Shown: piece by piece, positions 7,851 through 16,385 of the stretch
Numbering within the stretch: position 1 is the first letter of the stretch
Layout of the letters: every line of letters starts with the position of its first letter
From: an uncultured Kiritimatiellota bacterium
Lineage (GTDB): Bacteria; Verrucomicrobiota; Kiritimatiellia; RFP12; UBA1067
Assembly (NCBI GenBank): GCA_934635225.1
Contig: CAKTYZ010000015.1
Span: 27,049-91,048 of the forward strand
Reading direction: 5' to 3'
Length of the DNA stretch: 64,000 nucleotides
Program-made: the position numbers and the translations under genes
Notes under the pieces: generated by a model
Database searches by the model: none
Seen by the model: the letters and a program-made list of their open reading frames with translations, nothing else
Told to the model about the DNA's origin: nothing

Positions 7851-8306
7851 ATGCTAAACGACAGACAGAGAGAGACGGTGCGGGACTACTTCAAGCGCAA
7901 TCCCGACGCCACGCCGCAGGACATCGAGAGGCTGCTGGGCTTCAAGATGGACATGATGACGGTCATCGAGACGGGGCTTCTGAAGATAGAGACCGCCGAC
8001 GGTGACGGAGGCTCCGGATCCGGTACCGGAAACGCGTCCGGGAAGATGGAGATCGAGTTCAGCATGACCGGGAACGACGACACGCACAACCTCACCTACA
8101 TGATTGCGGTGAAGCAGGTGCAGACGTCGAAGCAGGACGTCGCGACGAAGCTACGCGCCTATGTCCTGAAGAAGGTGATGCTGGCGCTCCGCGAGGAGTT
8201 CTCCGGCATCCTTCAGGACGGCGACAAGATGCTGTCCATGGTGAGGAACGCGGAACAGGAGATCAAGAAGGAGTACCGCGCGTTCGTCGGAAAGGAGGCG
8301 CTATGA
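7851..8306 (+). CDS. Unknown early protein (151 aa)
   Basis: Starts MLNDRQRETVRDYFKRNPDA behind ACGAAAGGAACG. It has a helical N-terminus, a Gly/Ser linker (GDGGSGSGTGNASGK) near residues 48-64 and a C-terminal alpha/beta region (KMEIEFSMTGNDDTHNLTYM). Co-transcribed with the nuclease and Sak4-like genes, it may belong to the recombination/replication set. No family recognised. Confidence 0.65.
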   Translation: MLNDRQRETVRDYFKRNPDATPQDIERLLGFKMDMMTVIETGLLKIETADGDGGSGSGTGNASGKMEIEFSMTGNDDTHNLTYMIAVKQVQTSKQDVATKLRAYVLKKVMLALREEFSGILQDGDKMLSMVRNAEQEIKKEYRAFVGKEAL

Positions 8307-8632
8307 CGCGGCAGGACTACATCAACCATCTTGACGCGCTGCGGCGCGGAGTGCTGAAGCTGATGGAGTTCGACAAGAAGGAGAAGGACCTGAACGGTCC
8401 GCTTGTCGGAGCCACCACGCTGGAGGACGACCGCGCGAAGAAAACGCAGAAGATGCTCGAAGACCTGGCCGTGCGCCTGTACGAGGACGCGGCCGTGTCC
8501 GAGAAGGTCAAGATCGAGAAGCTGGAGGCCGGCGACATGGAGCAGGCCGAGATGACCTTCACCGCCGAGATGGCGGAGAGGGCGGCCGAGAGCATGGCGA
8601 AGTCCGCGAAGCGGAAAGGCGGTGCGAAGTGA
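8303..8632 (+). CDS. Unknown early helical protein (109 aa)
   Basis: ATGA overlap with the gene before and the Cas4-like nuclease after. Almost entirely helical and charged, with a basic tail (AKSAKRKGGAK). Translational coupling to the nuclease suggests a partner or accessory role. No domain recognised. Confidence 0.65.
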   Translation: MTRQDYINHLDALRRGVLKLMEFDKKEKDLNGPLVGATTLEDDRAKKTQKMLEDLAVRLYEDAAVSEKVKIEKLEAGDMEQAEMTFTAEMAERAAESMAKSAKRKGGAK

Positions 8633-9681
8633 AGATCACACTGACCGCATCGAGCATGGCATGCGCGCTCCGGTGTCCGCGCCGGTACTGGTACGACAAC
8701 ATCCTCGGCCTGAAGGAGGCGAACCCTTCCGAGGCGCTGAGGATAGGCACGGCGATCCACAACGGCGGCGAGACGAGGGCCAAGGGCCTGGACTTCGGCG
8801 CGCAGTACGCGGCGGCCTTGACGGGCGGGACGCTCGACGAGTGGATGGCGGCCAAGGTGTTCGGCATCCTCGGCGCGTATGACAAGACATACGGCGAGGT
8901 CGAAGACCGCGACTATTCGGCGATGGAGCCGGAGGTGGAGTTCACGGACGTGATCGACGGATCGCGGACGTTCGAGCAGCGCGGGAAGGTGGACGGCCTC
9001 GCCGTGCTGAAGGACGGGCGGCGCGTCGTGTGGGAGCGCAAGACCACGAGCGACGACGTGGGCGAGACTTCCGACTACTGGAACCGCCTGAAGTTCAACA
9101 TCCAGCTGCTTGCGTACGCGGGATGGGTGTACCACGCCACGGGCGAGCTGCCGGTGTGCGTGTACGACGTCATCCGCAAGCCGCAGCTCCAGCCGAAGGC
9201 GAACATCCCCGACCTCGACGAGAACGGCCTGCCGATCGTGCTTGACGCGAACGGCAACCGCTGCATCAAGAGGGACGGCCAGCCGAAGAAGACAGCGGAC
9301 GCGGCCAAGGGCGAGCGCGTGAGCGGACACGCCGAGACGCCGGACGAGTACGGATCCCGCATCCTCGCCGCGATGGGCGCGGAGCCGGAGCGATATTTCG
9401 CGCGGCGCGAGGTGGGCATCACATTCGACATGCTCGACGAGTTCCAGAGGGAGCGGCTGGGCGTGTGCCGGATGCTCCTCCACTTCGCGGCGGAGGCGCG
9501 CAAGGCGAAGATGCCGGAGTACGCATACCCGAGGGCGTGCAACCCCGACAACTGCCGGAGCTGCCCGTTCGCGGGGTTGTGCCTCAACCGCATTCACGTG
9601 GACGAGACGAACGTTCCGGAGGGTTTCCGGATCGCGAAGCACGAAGAACTTTCGCAGCCGCAGGGTGCGGCTTGCGAGTAA
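8629..9681 (+). CDS. Cas4/RecB-like PD-(D/E)XK exonuclease (350 aa)
   Basis: N-terminal CALRCPRRYWYDNILGL (Cys12, Cys16) and the C-terminal cluster CNPDNCRSCPFAGLC (Cys from ~304 to 318) form an iron-sulfur-type cysteine set as in Cas4 and AddB nucleases. The catalytic E-x-K is visible in WERKTTSDD (near 135-143), and WNRLKFNIQLLAYAGW supplies the QxxxY-type motif. Such phage nucleases resect DNA ends for the adjacent Sak4-type annealing/recombination ATPase. Length and motif order fit the family. Confidence 0.85.
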   Translation: MKITLTASSMACALRCPRRYWYDNILGLKEANPSEALRIGTAIHNGGETRAKGLDFGAQYAAALTGGTLDEWMAAKVFGILGAYDKTYGEVEDRDYSAMEPEVEFTDVIDGSRTFEQRGKVDGLAVLKDGRRVVWERKTTSDDVGETSDYWNRLKFNIQLLAYAGWVYHATGELPVCVYDVIRKPQLQPKANIPDLDENGLPIVLDANGNRCIKRDGQPKKTADAAKGERVSGHAETPDEYGSRILAAMGAEPERYFARREVGITFDMLDEFQRERLGVCRMLLHFAAEARKAKMPEYAYPRACNPDNCRSCPFAGLCLNRIHVDETNVPEGFRIAKHEELSQPQGAACE

Positions 9682-9706
9682 ACGAAACAACGAAAGGTAG
9701 AAAACA

Positions 9707-10591
9707 ATGGCTATTCCGAAGAGACCGAGCGCGGCGGCGTTTCCCGCGCCGAAGACAACGACGGCTCCCGCCCCGAAGGCGGAGCAGACCGTGGACGGAT
9801 GGGGCGACTGCAAGCGCGGCCACTTCATCGGACTGCACGGAACGGGAGGAGCGGGCAAGTCAACCCTCGCGGCCATGCTTCCGGGCAAGACGCTGTTCAT
9901 CGACCTGGAGGGGTCGCTGAAGATCATCCGACCGAAGCTGGAGGCGATGGGGCTGACGGAGCGGATCGCGCCGAAGTTCCTGAAGTACGACCCGAAGGCG
10001 CCGGCGGCGGCTTGGAACGACCTCATGGCGTTCCTCGCCTCCGACGCGGTGAAGGGCTACGACAACGTCGTGATCGACAGCTTCACGCGCGCCCAGGAGT
10101 GGGCGGCGCAGAACTGCATCGAGAGCATTCCGGGAGACTCGGCCACGATCCGCAAGTCGCTGGAGCAGTGGATGTACGGCAAGGGGTCGCAGCTGGTGTT
10201 CGACAAGTTCGCGCCCATCTATCCGCTGATCGACGAGCTGGTGGCCGGCGGGACGAACGTGCTGGCCGTTGCGCACTCGGAGCCGACGAGGTTCACGAAC
10301 GCGGACGGCGCGGACTACTGGCAGAACCAGCCGCGCCTCGTGCAGGGCGACAAGGGCAAGGCTCCGGGCCGCTCGACGTTTCTCGAAAAGACCGACCATC
10401 TGCTCTATCTCGCGGCGGACGTGAGCGTGGAAAAGGGAAAGGCCAAGGGCGGCATGACGAGGACGCTGTACACTGGCGGCATTGCCACGATGATGGCCAA
10501 GAGCCGTACGGTGCAGGGGTGCGCGTTCGAAGTCCCGAACTGGGACGAATCGGACGGCGCGCTGTTCGACTGGTCGCAGATCGTGAAGTGA
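9707..10591 (+). CDS. Sak4-like RecA-fold recombination ATPase (294 aa)
   Basis: After a Pro/Ala-rich leader comes a P-loop GTGGAGKST (residues ~45-53), a Walker B strand VVIDS (near 121-125) and a sensor-like segment NVLAVAHSE. This is the pattern of phage-type AAA_24/Sak4 single-strand-annealing ATPases. It follows the Cas4-like nuclease and precedes a possible SSB-like protein, a common phage recombination cassette. The leader motif AACGAAAGG lies just upstream of the ATG. Confidence 0.82.
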   Translation: MAIPKRPSAAAFPAPKTTTAPAPKAEQTVDGWGDCKRGHFIGLHGTGGAGKSTLAAMLPGKTLFIDLEGSLKIIRPKLEAMGLTERIAPKFLKYDPKAPAAAWNDLMAFLASDAVKGYDNVVIDSFTRAQEWAAQNCIESIPGDSATIRKSLEQWMYGKGSQLVFDKFAPIYPLIDELVAGGTNVLAVAHSEPTRFTNADGADYWQNQPRLVQGDKGKAPGRSTFLEKTDHLLYLAADVSVEKGKAKGGMTRTLYTGGIATMMAKSRTVQGCAFEVPNWDESDGALFDWSQIVK

Positions 10592-10604
10592 GGAGGGAAA
10601 GACG

Positions 10605-11471
10605 ATGGCATACAGCTACGGAATACCCGACGGCACCTATGTGGGCAAGCCTACGACGGCGAGCTGCTACGAGAAGGACGGGCGGCTGATCCTCGACGTG
10701 AACTTCGCGGTCAAGGATCCGGACACGGGCGCGTGGTACAAGAAGGACAACGGCTACGACTGGGAGGCGCGGAAGCGCCACTGGCTGACGAGCGCGGACG
10801 GCGGCTTCAACGAGAAGACCATCGAGGGCCTGAAGGAGTGGGCGAAGGGGTGGCAGCCCCGGAGCCTCGACGACTTCTGGTGGTTCCAGTCGCCGGACGA
10901 CGGAGGCGTGGCGTTCGGGCATCTCGCCGCCATCGGCGAGGTCGAGCTGAACTTCACTACCGACGGCCAGGGCAATCAGCAGATCTGGGTTCACGACCCG
11001 GACCGCCCGAAGTCGGGCGGCCGCAAGGCGTACGTCCCGGACGGGGCGAGCGCAGACCGCGCCGCGATGATGGCGAAGTGGGGGACGAGGGCGAAGGCAC
11101 TGTTCGCCGCGACGCCGAAGAAGGTGGGATCGGGAGCGCCCGCACAGGCCGCGCAGAAGCCCGCACAGGCGGCTCCGGCAGCTGGGGGAGGTGTTGCGCC
11201 TTCCCGTCCTGCGGCGGCCCCTGCGGCCCCTTCACGCCCAGCTGGCGGCGCACCCGCGAAGCCGAAGCCGTGGGCGGATTTCCCGCAGACGGCGGACGGC
11301 GCGTTCGACTACTTCTGCTCGCTCCTGGGCGAGCCGTACGAAGGCGCGAAGCACGAGGACAGGTGGTTCGAGCTGTTCGACGCGGCACGACATGGGAAGG
11401 ACGCCGACGAGTTCACGCCCGAGGACGTGCAGAGGCTGTTCCAGACGATCGAGGACGGCATGGCCGGATGA
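10605..11471 (+). CDS. Possible SSB-like recombination partner with Ala/Pro linker (288 aa)
   Basis: Residues 1-~165 look like a beta-rich domain (GIPDGTYVGKPTTASCYEKD, LILDVNFAVKD, VAFGHLAAIGEVELNF). An Ala/Pro/Gly-rich linker (~170-225) leads to a small helical domain ending FQTIEDGMAG. A DNA-binding domain, a flexible linker and a protein-interaction tail next to a Sak4-like ATPase recall phage single-strand-binding proteins. No diagnostic motif confirms this. Confidence 0.5.
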   Translation: MAYSYGIPDGTYVGKPTTASCYEKDGRLILDVNFAVKDPDTGAWYKKDNGYDWEARKRHWLTSADGGFNEKTIEGLKEWAKGWQPRSLDDFWWFQSPDDGGVAFGHLAAIGEVELNFTTDGQGNQQIWVHDPDRPKSGGRKAYVPDGASADRAAMMAKWGTRAKALFAATPKKVGSGAPAQAAQKPAQAAPAAGGGVAPSRPAAAPAAPSRPAGGAPAKPKPWADFPQTADGAFDYFCSLLGEPYEGAKHEDRWFELFDAARHGKDADEFTPEDVQRLFQTIEDGMAG

Positions 11472-11541
11472 TTCACATACGCCCAGCTTCCGGCCGGCCA
11501 TGTGCCGGAGGCGGGGCAACTTCACGACGAAAGGCAGAGAC
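11472..11541 (+). promoter_or_regulatory. Hairpin leader before parB-like gene 2
   Basis: Stem TCCGGC (11489-11494) / GCCGGA (11504-11509), then GGCGGGGC and ACGAAAGGCAG before ATG 11542. It repeats the hairpin-plus-ACGAAAGG layout seen before other early genes. Confidence 0.45.
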
Positions 11542-12558
11542 ATGAAAATCAAGATAGCGGATCTCGACCTGACCTTGCAGACGAGGGCGGGGACGGATGC
11601 GGACACGATAAGGACTTACGCCGAGGCGATGGCGGACGGCGCGCAGTTCCCGGACGTGACGGTGTTCACGGACGGCGAGACGTACTGGCTGGCCGACGGC
11701 TTCCACCGCGTGCTGGCCGCGAAGTCGAACGGCAAGACGGCGATATCCGCGGATGTCCGCAAGGGCACGGAGGACGACGCCGTGGTGTTCGGCGGGACGG
11801 CCAACAACAAGCAGGGAAAGCGGCCGACGATGGCCGACGTGCAGCACTTCCTCTCGATGGTGTGGGACAGGCGCGAGGCGATCTTCGGGGGGACGCCCAC
11901 GGGCGGGAACCTTGCGGAGCGGTGCGGCGTGTCGAGGGCTACGGGCGAGAGGTTCGTGCAGCGGAAGCTGGCCGAGATGCCCAAGGCGCCGAGCCGTCCT
12001 ACTGTATCAAAGATACAGTCGAAGATGCCGACGCGCCCGACGAGACTGATAGGGGCGAATGGCCGCGAGTACCCCGTCAGGCCGGAGCCGAAACCCGCTC
12101 CGAAGGCATCCGAGACCACATCCGCGCCAGTCCGTCCTACTGCGTCAAAGATACAGTCGCCTACTGTATCAAAGACGCAGTTGAAGATGCCGACGAAACC
12201 GGCGAGGCCGCAGCATCCCGTGATGCCCGTGGACAGGTACGGCACGGAGATTCCGCTCGAGATGCAGGAGGCGTTCGAGTCAAGCCCGCTTGCGGACATC
12301 CTCTCGTGCATCAGCAAGGCGCGGGTGGCCCTGCGCAAGGGATTCGAGGAGCAAGACCCGGCGTTCGCCGCCGTGCGGCAGGACGCGCTCGTCAACCTGA
12401 ACAACGCCTACAACTTCGTGAACGCCGCCGAGCCGCATTGCGTGTGCCGGATGTGCCAGGGGACGGGGTGCAAGGCGTGCCACGGGCGCGGGTGGCAGAC
12501 TGAAGAAGAATACAAGCGCAACCCGAAGGAGTTCCAGGTGGAAGGCGGTGCGAAATGA
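11542..12558 (+). CDS. ParB-domain protein 2 with in-frame palindromic repeats and a zinc finger (338 aa)
   Basis: The N-terminal ~150 residues are ParB-like (WLADGFHRVLAAKSNGKTAI) followed by a helix-turn-helix (NLAERCGVSRATGERFVQRK). A low-complexity linker (~155-235) contains three in-frame copies of the 19-bp palindrome, translated as TVSKIQS, TASKIQS and TVSKTQL, each associated with KMPTRP/KMPTKP. The C-terminus carries a DnaJ-type CxxCxGxGC motif (CRMCQGTGCKACHGRGW), probably zinc-binding. I chose ATG 11542 because it follows the leader. Probably a DNA-binding regulator or replication accessory; precise role unknown. Confidence 0.75.
   Translation: MKIKIADLDLTLQTRAGTDADTIRTYAEAMADGAQFPDVTVFTDGETYWLADGFHRVLAAKSNGKTAISADVRKGTEDDAVVFGGTANNKQGKRPTMADVQHFLSMVWDRREAIFGGTPTGGNLAERCGVSRATGERFVQRKLAEMPKAPSRPTVSKIQSKMPTRPTRLIGANGREYPVRPEPKPAPKASETTSAPVRPTASKIQSPTVSKTQLKMPTKPARPQHPVMPVDRYGTEIPLEMQEAFESSPLADILSCISKARVALRKGFEEQDPAFAAVRQDALVNLNNAYNFVNAAEPHCVCRMCQGTGCKACHGRGWQTEEEYKRNPKEFQVEGGAK
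12001..12019. repeat. 19-bp palindrome, copy 1
   Basis: ACTGTATCAAAGATACAGT, a perfect inverted repeat (8-bp arms, AAA loop), inside the coding sequence of ParB-like gene 2. Confidence 0.85.
12139..12181. repeat. 19-bp palindrome, copies 2 and 3
   Basis: ACTGCGTCAAAGATACAGT (12139-12157) and ACTGTATCAAAGACGCAGT (12163-12181) lie six bases apart inside ParB-like gene 2. Arms alternate TA/CG at two positions, which partly preserves pairing. Confidence 0.85.
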
Positions 12559-12977
12559 AGGTCGAGCTGAGAGTTTGTGCGGCGATTGTGAGCTGTGAGA
12601 CAGACCACAGGCCGGATCCGAGCGGGAAGTGTTCGGAGAACGACGCGGCGCGTCAGGCGCTTTTCGAGAGGCTGCTTGACGTGGCCATCGCGCAGATGAA
12701 CCAATGGCTGTATGACAACCGCGAACCCGTCGGAACGCCGAAGCCGCCGAGCGAGTATGTGCGGAAACTTGAAAAGGCGCTGGAGCCGGTTCTTGCCGTA
12801 GAGGGCGCAATCGAACAGGCTGAAATCGACGGCAGGAAAATAGTCTGCCGCTCTGACGAGCGTCTGTTTCAGTGTCTCGATGTCGTCGCGGAGGCGCAGA
12901 AGATCATGCAGCCGGTCATTGCGATTGAGCAGGCGGCGGCAGAAGTCAGAGAGAAGATAGCGGAGGCGACCGCGTAG
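12555..12977 (+). CDS. Unknown early protein (140 aa)
   Basis: ATGA overlap with the preceding gene. Begins MKVELRVCAAIVSCETDHRP and is mostly helical and acidic (VEGAIEQAEIDGRKIVCRSD). No recognised domain. The GGGCAAAACGAAAGGA leader of the next gene follows its stop. Confidence 0.65.
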   Translation: MKVELRVCAAIVSCETDHRPDPSGKCSENDAARQALFERLLDVAIAQMNQWLYDNREPVGTPKPPSEYVRKLEKALEPVLAVEGAIEQAEIDGRKIVCRSDERLFQCLDVVAEAQKIMQPVIAIEQAAAEVREKIAEATA

Positions 12978-13014
12978 CCGTCTCCCCATGGGCAAAACGA
13001 AAGGACACCAGAAG

Positions 13015-13272
13015 ATGGAAAACCAAGAGACGTTGGACGCCCTCGTGGCGGAAGTCCGCGCGAGGGCGAAGGCGTGGCCGGATCCGTCGCTCGTCCAGTA
13101 CGACGAGCGGCTGGCCGAGCGCATCACGGATGCCGCGAGACGGGGGCACCACAACCTCGATGCGCTGGAGCGCGCCTGCGAGGAGGTGCTGGACGCGGAG
13201 ACGCTGAAGAAGGTGATCGCCGCGAAACGGCGCATCCAGGGCGAGCTGAAAGAGGGCGAGGTGCGGAAATGA
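13015..13272 (+). CDS. Unknown early helical protein (85 aa)
   Basis: The frame is open from 12988, but ATG 13015 is preferred because the leader GGGCAAAACGAAAGGA (12990-13005) would otherwise be translated. Product begins MENQETLDALVAEVRARAKA; all helix, Arg/Lys-rich C-terminus. No family recognised. Overlaps the next gene by ATGA. Confidence 0.65.
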   Translation: MENQETLDALVAEVRARAKAWPDPSLVQYDERLAERITDAARRGHHNLDALERACEEVLDAETLKKVIAAKRRIQGELKEGEVRK

Positions 13273-13991
13273 CGGCGAGCGAGTTCATGGCCATCGGGCC
13301 GATGTTCGCGAGCGAGGACGTGACACGCCCTTCGCTCCACGAACCGTTCCGGTGCGGCGACCATCTGTTTGTGACCGACGGGCGCATCGCGCTCACCCAC
13401 CGCGCACGGTTCGTGGAACTGTGCAGGATAGCCGAGACAACGGACGAGAAGCAGCTGAGCCTCGGAAAGTCGATCATGGGCATGGTCGAGCTGAACGATG
13501 CCAAGATCGCCAGCGGCAAGTATCAGGGCTACGGACTGTGCAACATGTGGGAGGCCGTGGTCACGTCGTTCTCGAACGTCGAGCCCGAAATGATGTGGCT
13601 GCGGGCGAACGAGCCGGACGAGGACGATCTCGACGCGGACTGTTCGCCCAATTCCGTCCGTCACGTCCATGAGTCGTTCGCCTCGGTCATCATGGCGAAC
13701 CCTGCGCGTTCGGTGATTGCGGGGTACTATGCCTCTCTGATCGCGGGGCTGGAGAAGTACCACGGCCCGGTCGAGGCGTATGCTGACGTGAGCGACCCAA
13801 ATGCCATGCTCTACTTTCGCGGCCCCGACTGGAACTGCATGCTGATGCCGCGCATGGTAGGCAAGGACTTGGCATGGAACAGTTTAGCCGAATGTTCGAT
13901 TGCAGACGCTTTGACGGGGCGCATCGTCCATCGACGCGACGAAAAGGACGATCTGGACATGGATGCACTTCGCAAGGGGATGGCGAAATGA
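13269..13991 (+). CDS. Unknown early protein, possibly sliding-clamp-like (240 aa)
   Basis: The sequence alternates strands and helices: HLFVTDGRIALTHRARFVEL and, near the C-terminus, YADVSDPNAMLYFRGPDWNC followed by MLMPRMVG. The last part recalls the final strands and MLMP-type loop of phage DnaN-like clamps, but the match is by eye and weak. Located between recombination and helicase genes. Confidence 0.45.
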   Translation: MTASEFMAIGPMFASEDVTRPSLHEPFRCGDHLFVTDGRIALTHRARFVELCRIAETTDEKQLSLGKSIMGMVELNDAKIASGKYQGYGLCNMWEAVVTSFSNVEPEMMWLRANEPDEDDLDADCSPNSVRHVHESFASVIMANPARSVIAGYYASLIAGLEKYHGPVEAYADVSDPNAMLYFRGPDWNCMLMPRMVGKDLAWNSLAECSIADALTGRIVHRRDEKDDLDMDALRKGMAK

Positions 13992-14341
13992 ATGTACTGC
14001 TGAATCTCACAATCTCGCGCCGCTGGTTCGACATGATAGCGTCCGGCGAGAAGCGCGAGGAGTACCGAAGCGCGGACAACAGGCAGGTGGCAAGAACGTA
14101 CAAACGGCTATTCAACTACGGATGGCCGAGCGTGTTCTGCAAGATGATCCTCCGCAACGGCTACCGCATGGACAGCCCCGCGCTGGCCGTTCGGATGTTC
14201 GGCATGACCATACGCTCCGGCGCACAGGCAGAGCATCCCGAATGGGGTGAGCCAACCGGCAGGGGTGCGCATCTCGTCATCATGTTCGACAGAGTGATTG
14301 CGCAAGGCACGTATGCCGAAGTCAAGGAGGCGGTACGATGA
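13988..14341 (+). CDS. ASCH-domain (PUA-like) protein (117 aa)
   Basis: LLNLTISRRWFDMIASGEKR followed by EEYRSADNRQV is the typical ASCH N-terminus; the C-terminal LVIMFDRVIAQG is the closing strand region. ASCH proteins are small RNA- or modified-base-binding folds, some with amidohydrolase activity toward N4-acetylcytidine. In this prophage, which also carries DNA-modification genes, a nucleotide or modified-base role is conceivable but unproven. Coupled by ATGA to both neighbours. Confidence 0.72.
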   Translation: MNVLLNLTISRRWFDMIASGEKREEYRSADNRQVARTYKRLFNYGWPSVFCKMILRNGYRMDSPALAVRMFGMTIRSGAQAEHPEWGEPTGRGAHLVIMFDRVIAQGTYAEVKEAVR

Positions 14342-14748
14342 AAGAGAAAATCATGCGATGCGGCGGCGTTTCGATAAAGGCCGACGAGGTTCTTTTCGCG
14401 ACCGCCCGCACGGGAGACACGAGCGAAGTTTTCCTCAGGTGCGGACGTTCCGTCGTGGTGAAGATGTGCATAGCCGCGTTCGACCATGCGTGGAACGAGG
14501 CGCTGAACGAGTGCGACCAGCAGCGCAAGGTCGTAAGGCTTGCGGACTGCGACATCGGGAAGGCGTTGTGCGCCCTGCACCTCGAAGCCGAGCGCCGCAC
14601 GAAGTACATGTGGACGTGCCGCGACGGGCGGGAGATCGCCGTCGAGGACATGTCCGACGAACACCTGACCAACACGATGGCGATGCTGGAGCGGCAGATG
14701 CACGAGCGCGGGATCGTGGAGGAAAACCGGGGGGGAGCGTTCGGATGA
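14338..14748 (+). CDS. Unknown early protein (136 aa)
   Basis: MKEKIMRCGGVSIKADEVLF... an alpha/beta protein with several Cys and His residues but no clear zinc motif. Overlaps the ASCH gene before and the helicase after, so it is expressed with them. No domain recognised. Confidence 0.6.
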   Translation: MKEKIMRCGGVSIKADEVLFATARTGDTSEVFLRCGRSVVVKMCIAAFDHAWNEALNECDQQRKVVRLADCDIGKALCALHLEAERRTKYMWTCRDGREIAVEDMSDEHLTNTMAMLERQMHERGIVEENRGGAFG

Positions 14749-16385
14749 GACTTCGCGACTATCAGGAGGCCGCCGCCGAGGGCGTGTTCCGCGAATGGCA
14801 GGAGCATTCGTCCGCGCTCGTGGTGCTGCCTACGGGCCTCGGCAAGACCGTGTTGTTCGCGGACGTCATCCGCCAGATGCACGAGCGCGGATGCCGCGCG
14901 ATGGTGCTGGCGCACCGCGAGGAGCTGATAACCCAAGCCGCCGACAAGATACGGCGCGTCACTGGGCTGGAGGCGCAGATCGAGATGGGCGAGTACCATG
15001 TGCAGACGTACTTCGGGCAGATGCCGCCCGTGGTGGTTTCCACGGTGCAGACGCATTGCGCGGGCGGCGACGGCGCGGGGCGCATGTCGAAGTTCGACCC
15101 GCAGGACTTCGGGCTCGTCGTGATCGACGAGGCGCACCATGCCACGGCCGGCACGTACCGCAGGTGCATCGACTGGTACCGCCAGAACCCGGACTGCAAG
15201 GTGCTGGGCGTGACGGCCACGCCGGACCGCGCGGACGAGGCCGCTCTGGGCGCGGTGTTCGAGTCCGTGGCCTACGAGTACGGCGTTCTGCAGGCGATCC
15301 AGAGCGGGTGGCTCGTCCCCATCGAGCAGCAGATGGTGACGGTCGGTTCGCTTGACTTCAGCGGCATCCGCACGACGGCGGGCGACCTGAACCAGGGCGA
15401 CCTCGCGGAGGTGATGGAGGACGAGCGCAACCTTCAGGGCGTGGCCGTCCCGACGGTGGAGATCTGCGGCGACAGGCGGGCAATCGTGTTCGCGGCCACG
15501 GTGGAGCAGGCCGAGCGGCTGGCGGAAATCCTCAACAGATACAGGCCCGACCGCGCGGCGTGGCTGTGCGGCAAGACCGACAAGGAGGACCGGCGCAGGA
15601 TGCTCGCGGACTTCAAGGCGGGGCGCCTGCAGTTCGTGGTGAACGTGGGCGTCCTCACGGAGGGGTTCGACGACGCGGGCGTGGAGGTGGTCGTGATGGC
15701 CAGGCCGACGAAATCCCGCGCCCTGTACGCGCAGATGGCGGGACGGGGGACGAGGCCGGCCGAGGACATCGCGGGCATGCTGGGCGACGTGCCCACGGCG
15801 CAGGAGCGGTGCGCGATGATACGCGCAAGCCGCAAGCCGTCCTGCCTCATCGTGGACTTCGCGGGAAACGCCGGACGGCACAAGCTGTGCTGCTCGGCGG
15901 ACATCCTCGGAGGGGACATCGACGACGAGGTGGTGGCCGAGGTGTCGCGGCGCGTGAAGGAGAACGGCAAGCCCGTGGACATGGCCGCCGAGCTGGAGAA
16001 GGTCAAGGCCGAGATCGCGGAGCGCAAGAAGCGAGAGGCGGCGACGAGGGCGCGGCTCCAGGCGCGGGCGAACTTCCTCGTCACGAAGATCGACCCATTC
16101 GACCAGTGGGACCTGACGCCAACGCAGGAGCGCGGATGGGACAGGCACCGACACTTCAGCCCGAAGCAGTCGCAGGTGCTTCTGGAGCGCATCGGAGTCG
16201 ATCCCGAGAAGATACCCTACGGACAGGGCAAGCAGCTCCTCGACGAGTACTTCCGGCGCATCAACTCTGGCATGGCGTCGCTGAAGCAGGCGGCGCTCCT
16301 GAAGCGGAGCGGATTCCACATACCACTGCGGCACGACATGGCCGGGCGGATGATCGGGCGGATGCGCGAAAGGCAGGGCTGGTAA
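14745..16385 (+). CDS. SF2 DEAD/DEAH-box helicase (546 aa)
   Basis: Starts MRLRDYQEAAAEGVFREWQE at the ATGA overlap (14745). Motifs: I PTGLGKT (~29), Ia LAHREEL, II DEAH (~128), III TATP (~157), V TEGFDDAGVEVVVMARPT, VI QMAGRGTRP (~330). This is the RAD25/UvsW/YprA-like helicase architecture common in phages, used for replication-fork restart, branch migration or unwinding. The C-terminal ~170 residues include a coiled coil (ELEKVKAEIAERKKREAATR) and a domain unlike the core. Confidence 0.9.
   Translation: MRLRDYQEAAAEGVFREWQEHSSALVVLPTGLGKTVLFADVIRQMHERGCRAMVLAHREELITQAADKIRRVTGLEAQIEMGEYHVQTYFGQMPPVVVSTVQTHCAGGDGAGRMSKFDPQDFGLVVIDEAHHATAGTYRRCIDWYRQNPDCKVLGVTATPDRADEAALGAVFESVAYEYGVLQAIQSGWLVPIEQQMVTVGSLDFSGIRTTAGDLNQGDLAEVMEDERNLQGVAVPTVEICGDRRAIVFAATVEQAERLAEILNRYRPDRAAWLCGKTDKEDRRRMLADFKAGRLQFVVNVGVLTEGFDDAGVEVVVMARPTKSRALYAQMAGRGTRPAEDIAGMLGDVPTAQERCAMIRASRKPSCLIVDFAGNAGRHKLCCSADILGGDIDDEVVAEVSRRVKENGKPVDMAAELEKVKAEIAERKKREAATRARLQARANFLVTKIDPFDQWDLTPTQERGWDRHRHFSPKQSQVLLERIGVDPEKIPYGQGKQLLDEYFRRINSGMASLKQAALLKRSGFHIPLRHDMAGRMIGRMRERQGW

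Noticed and set aside
8629..9681. Cas4-like gene as evidence of a CRISPR-Cas system
   Set aside because: Context is a phage recombination cassette (Sak4-like ATPase next to it) and no other cas gene is present.
13269..13991. Assignment as DNA polymerase sliding clamp
   Set aside because: Only a short C-terminal stretch resembles DnaN-type proteins; kept as unknown.
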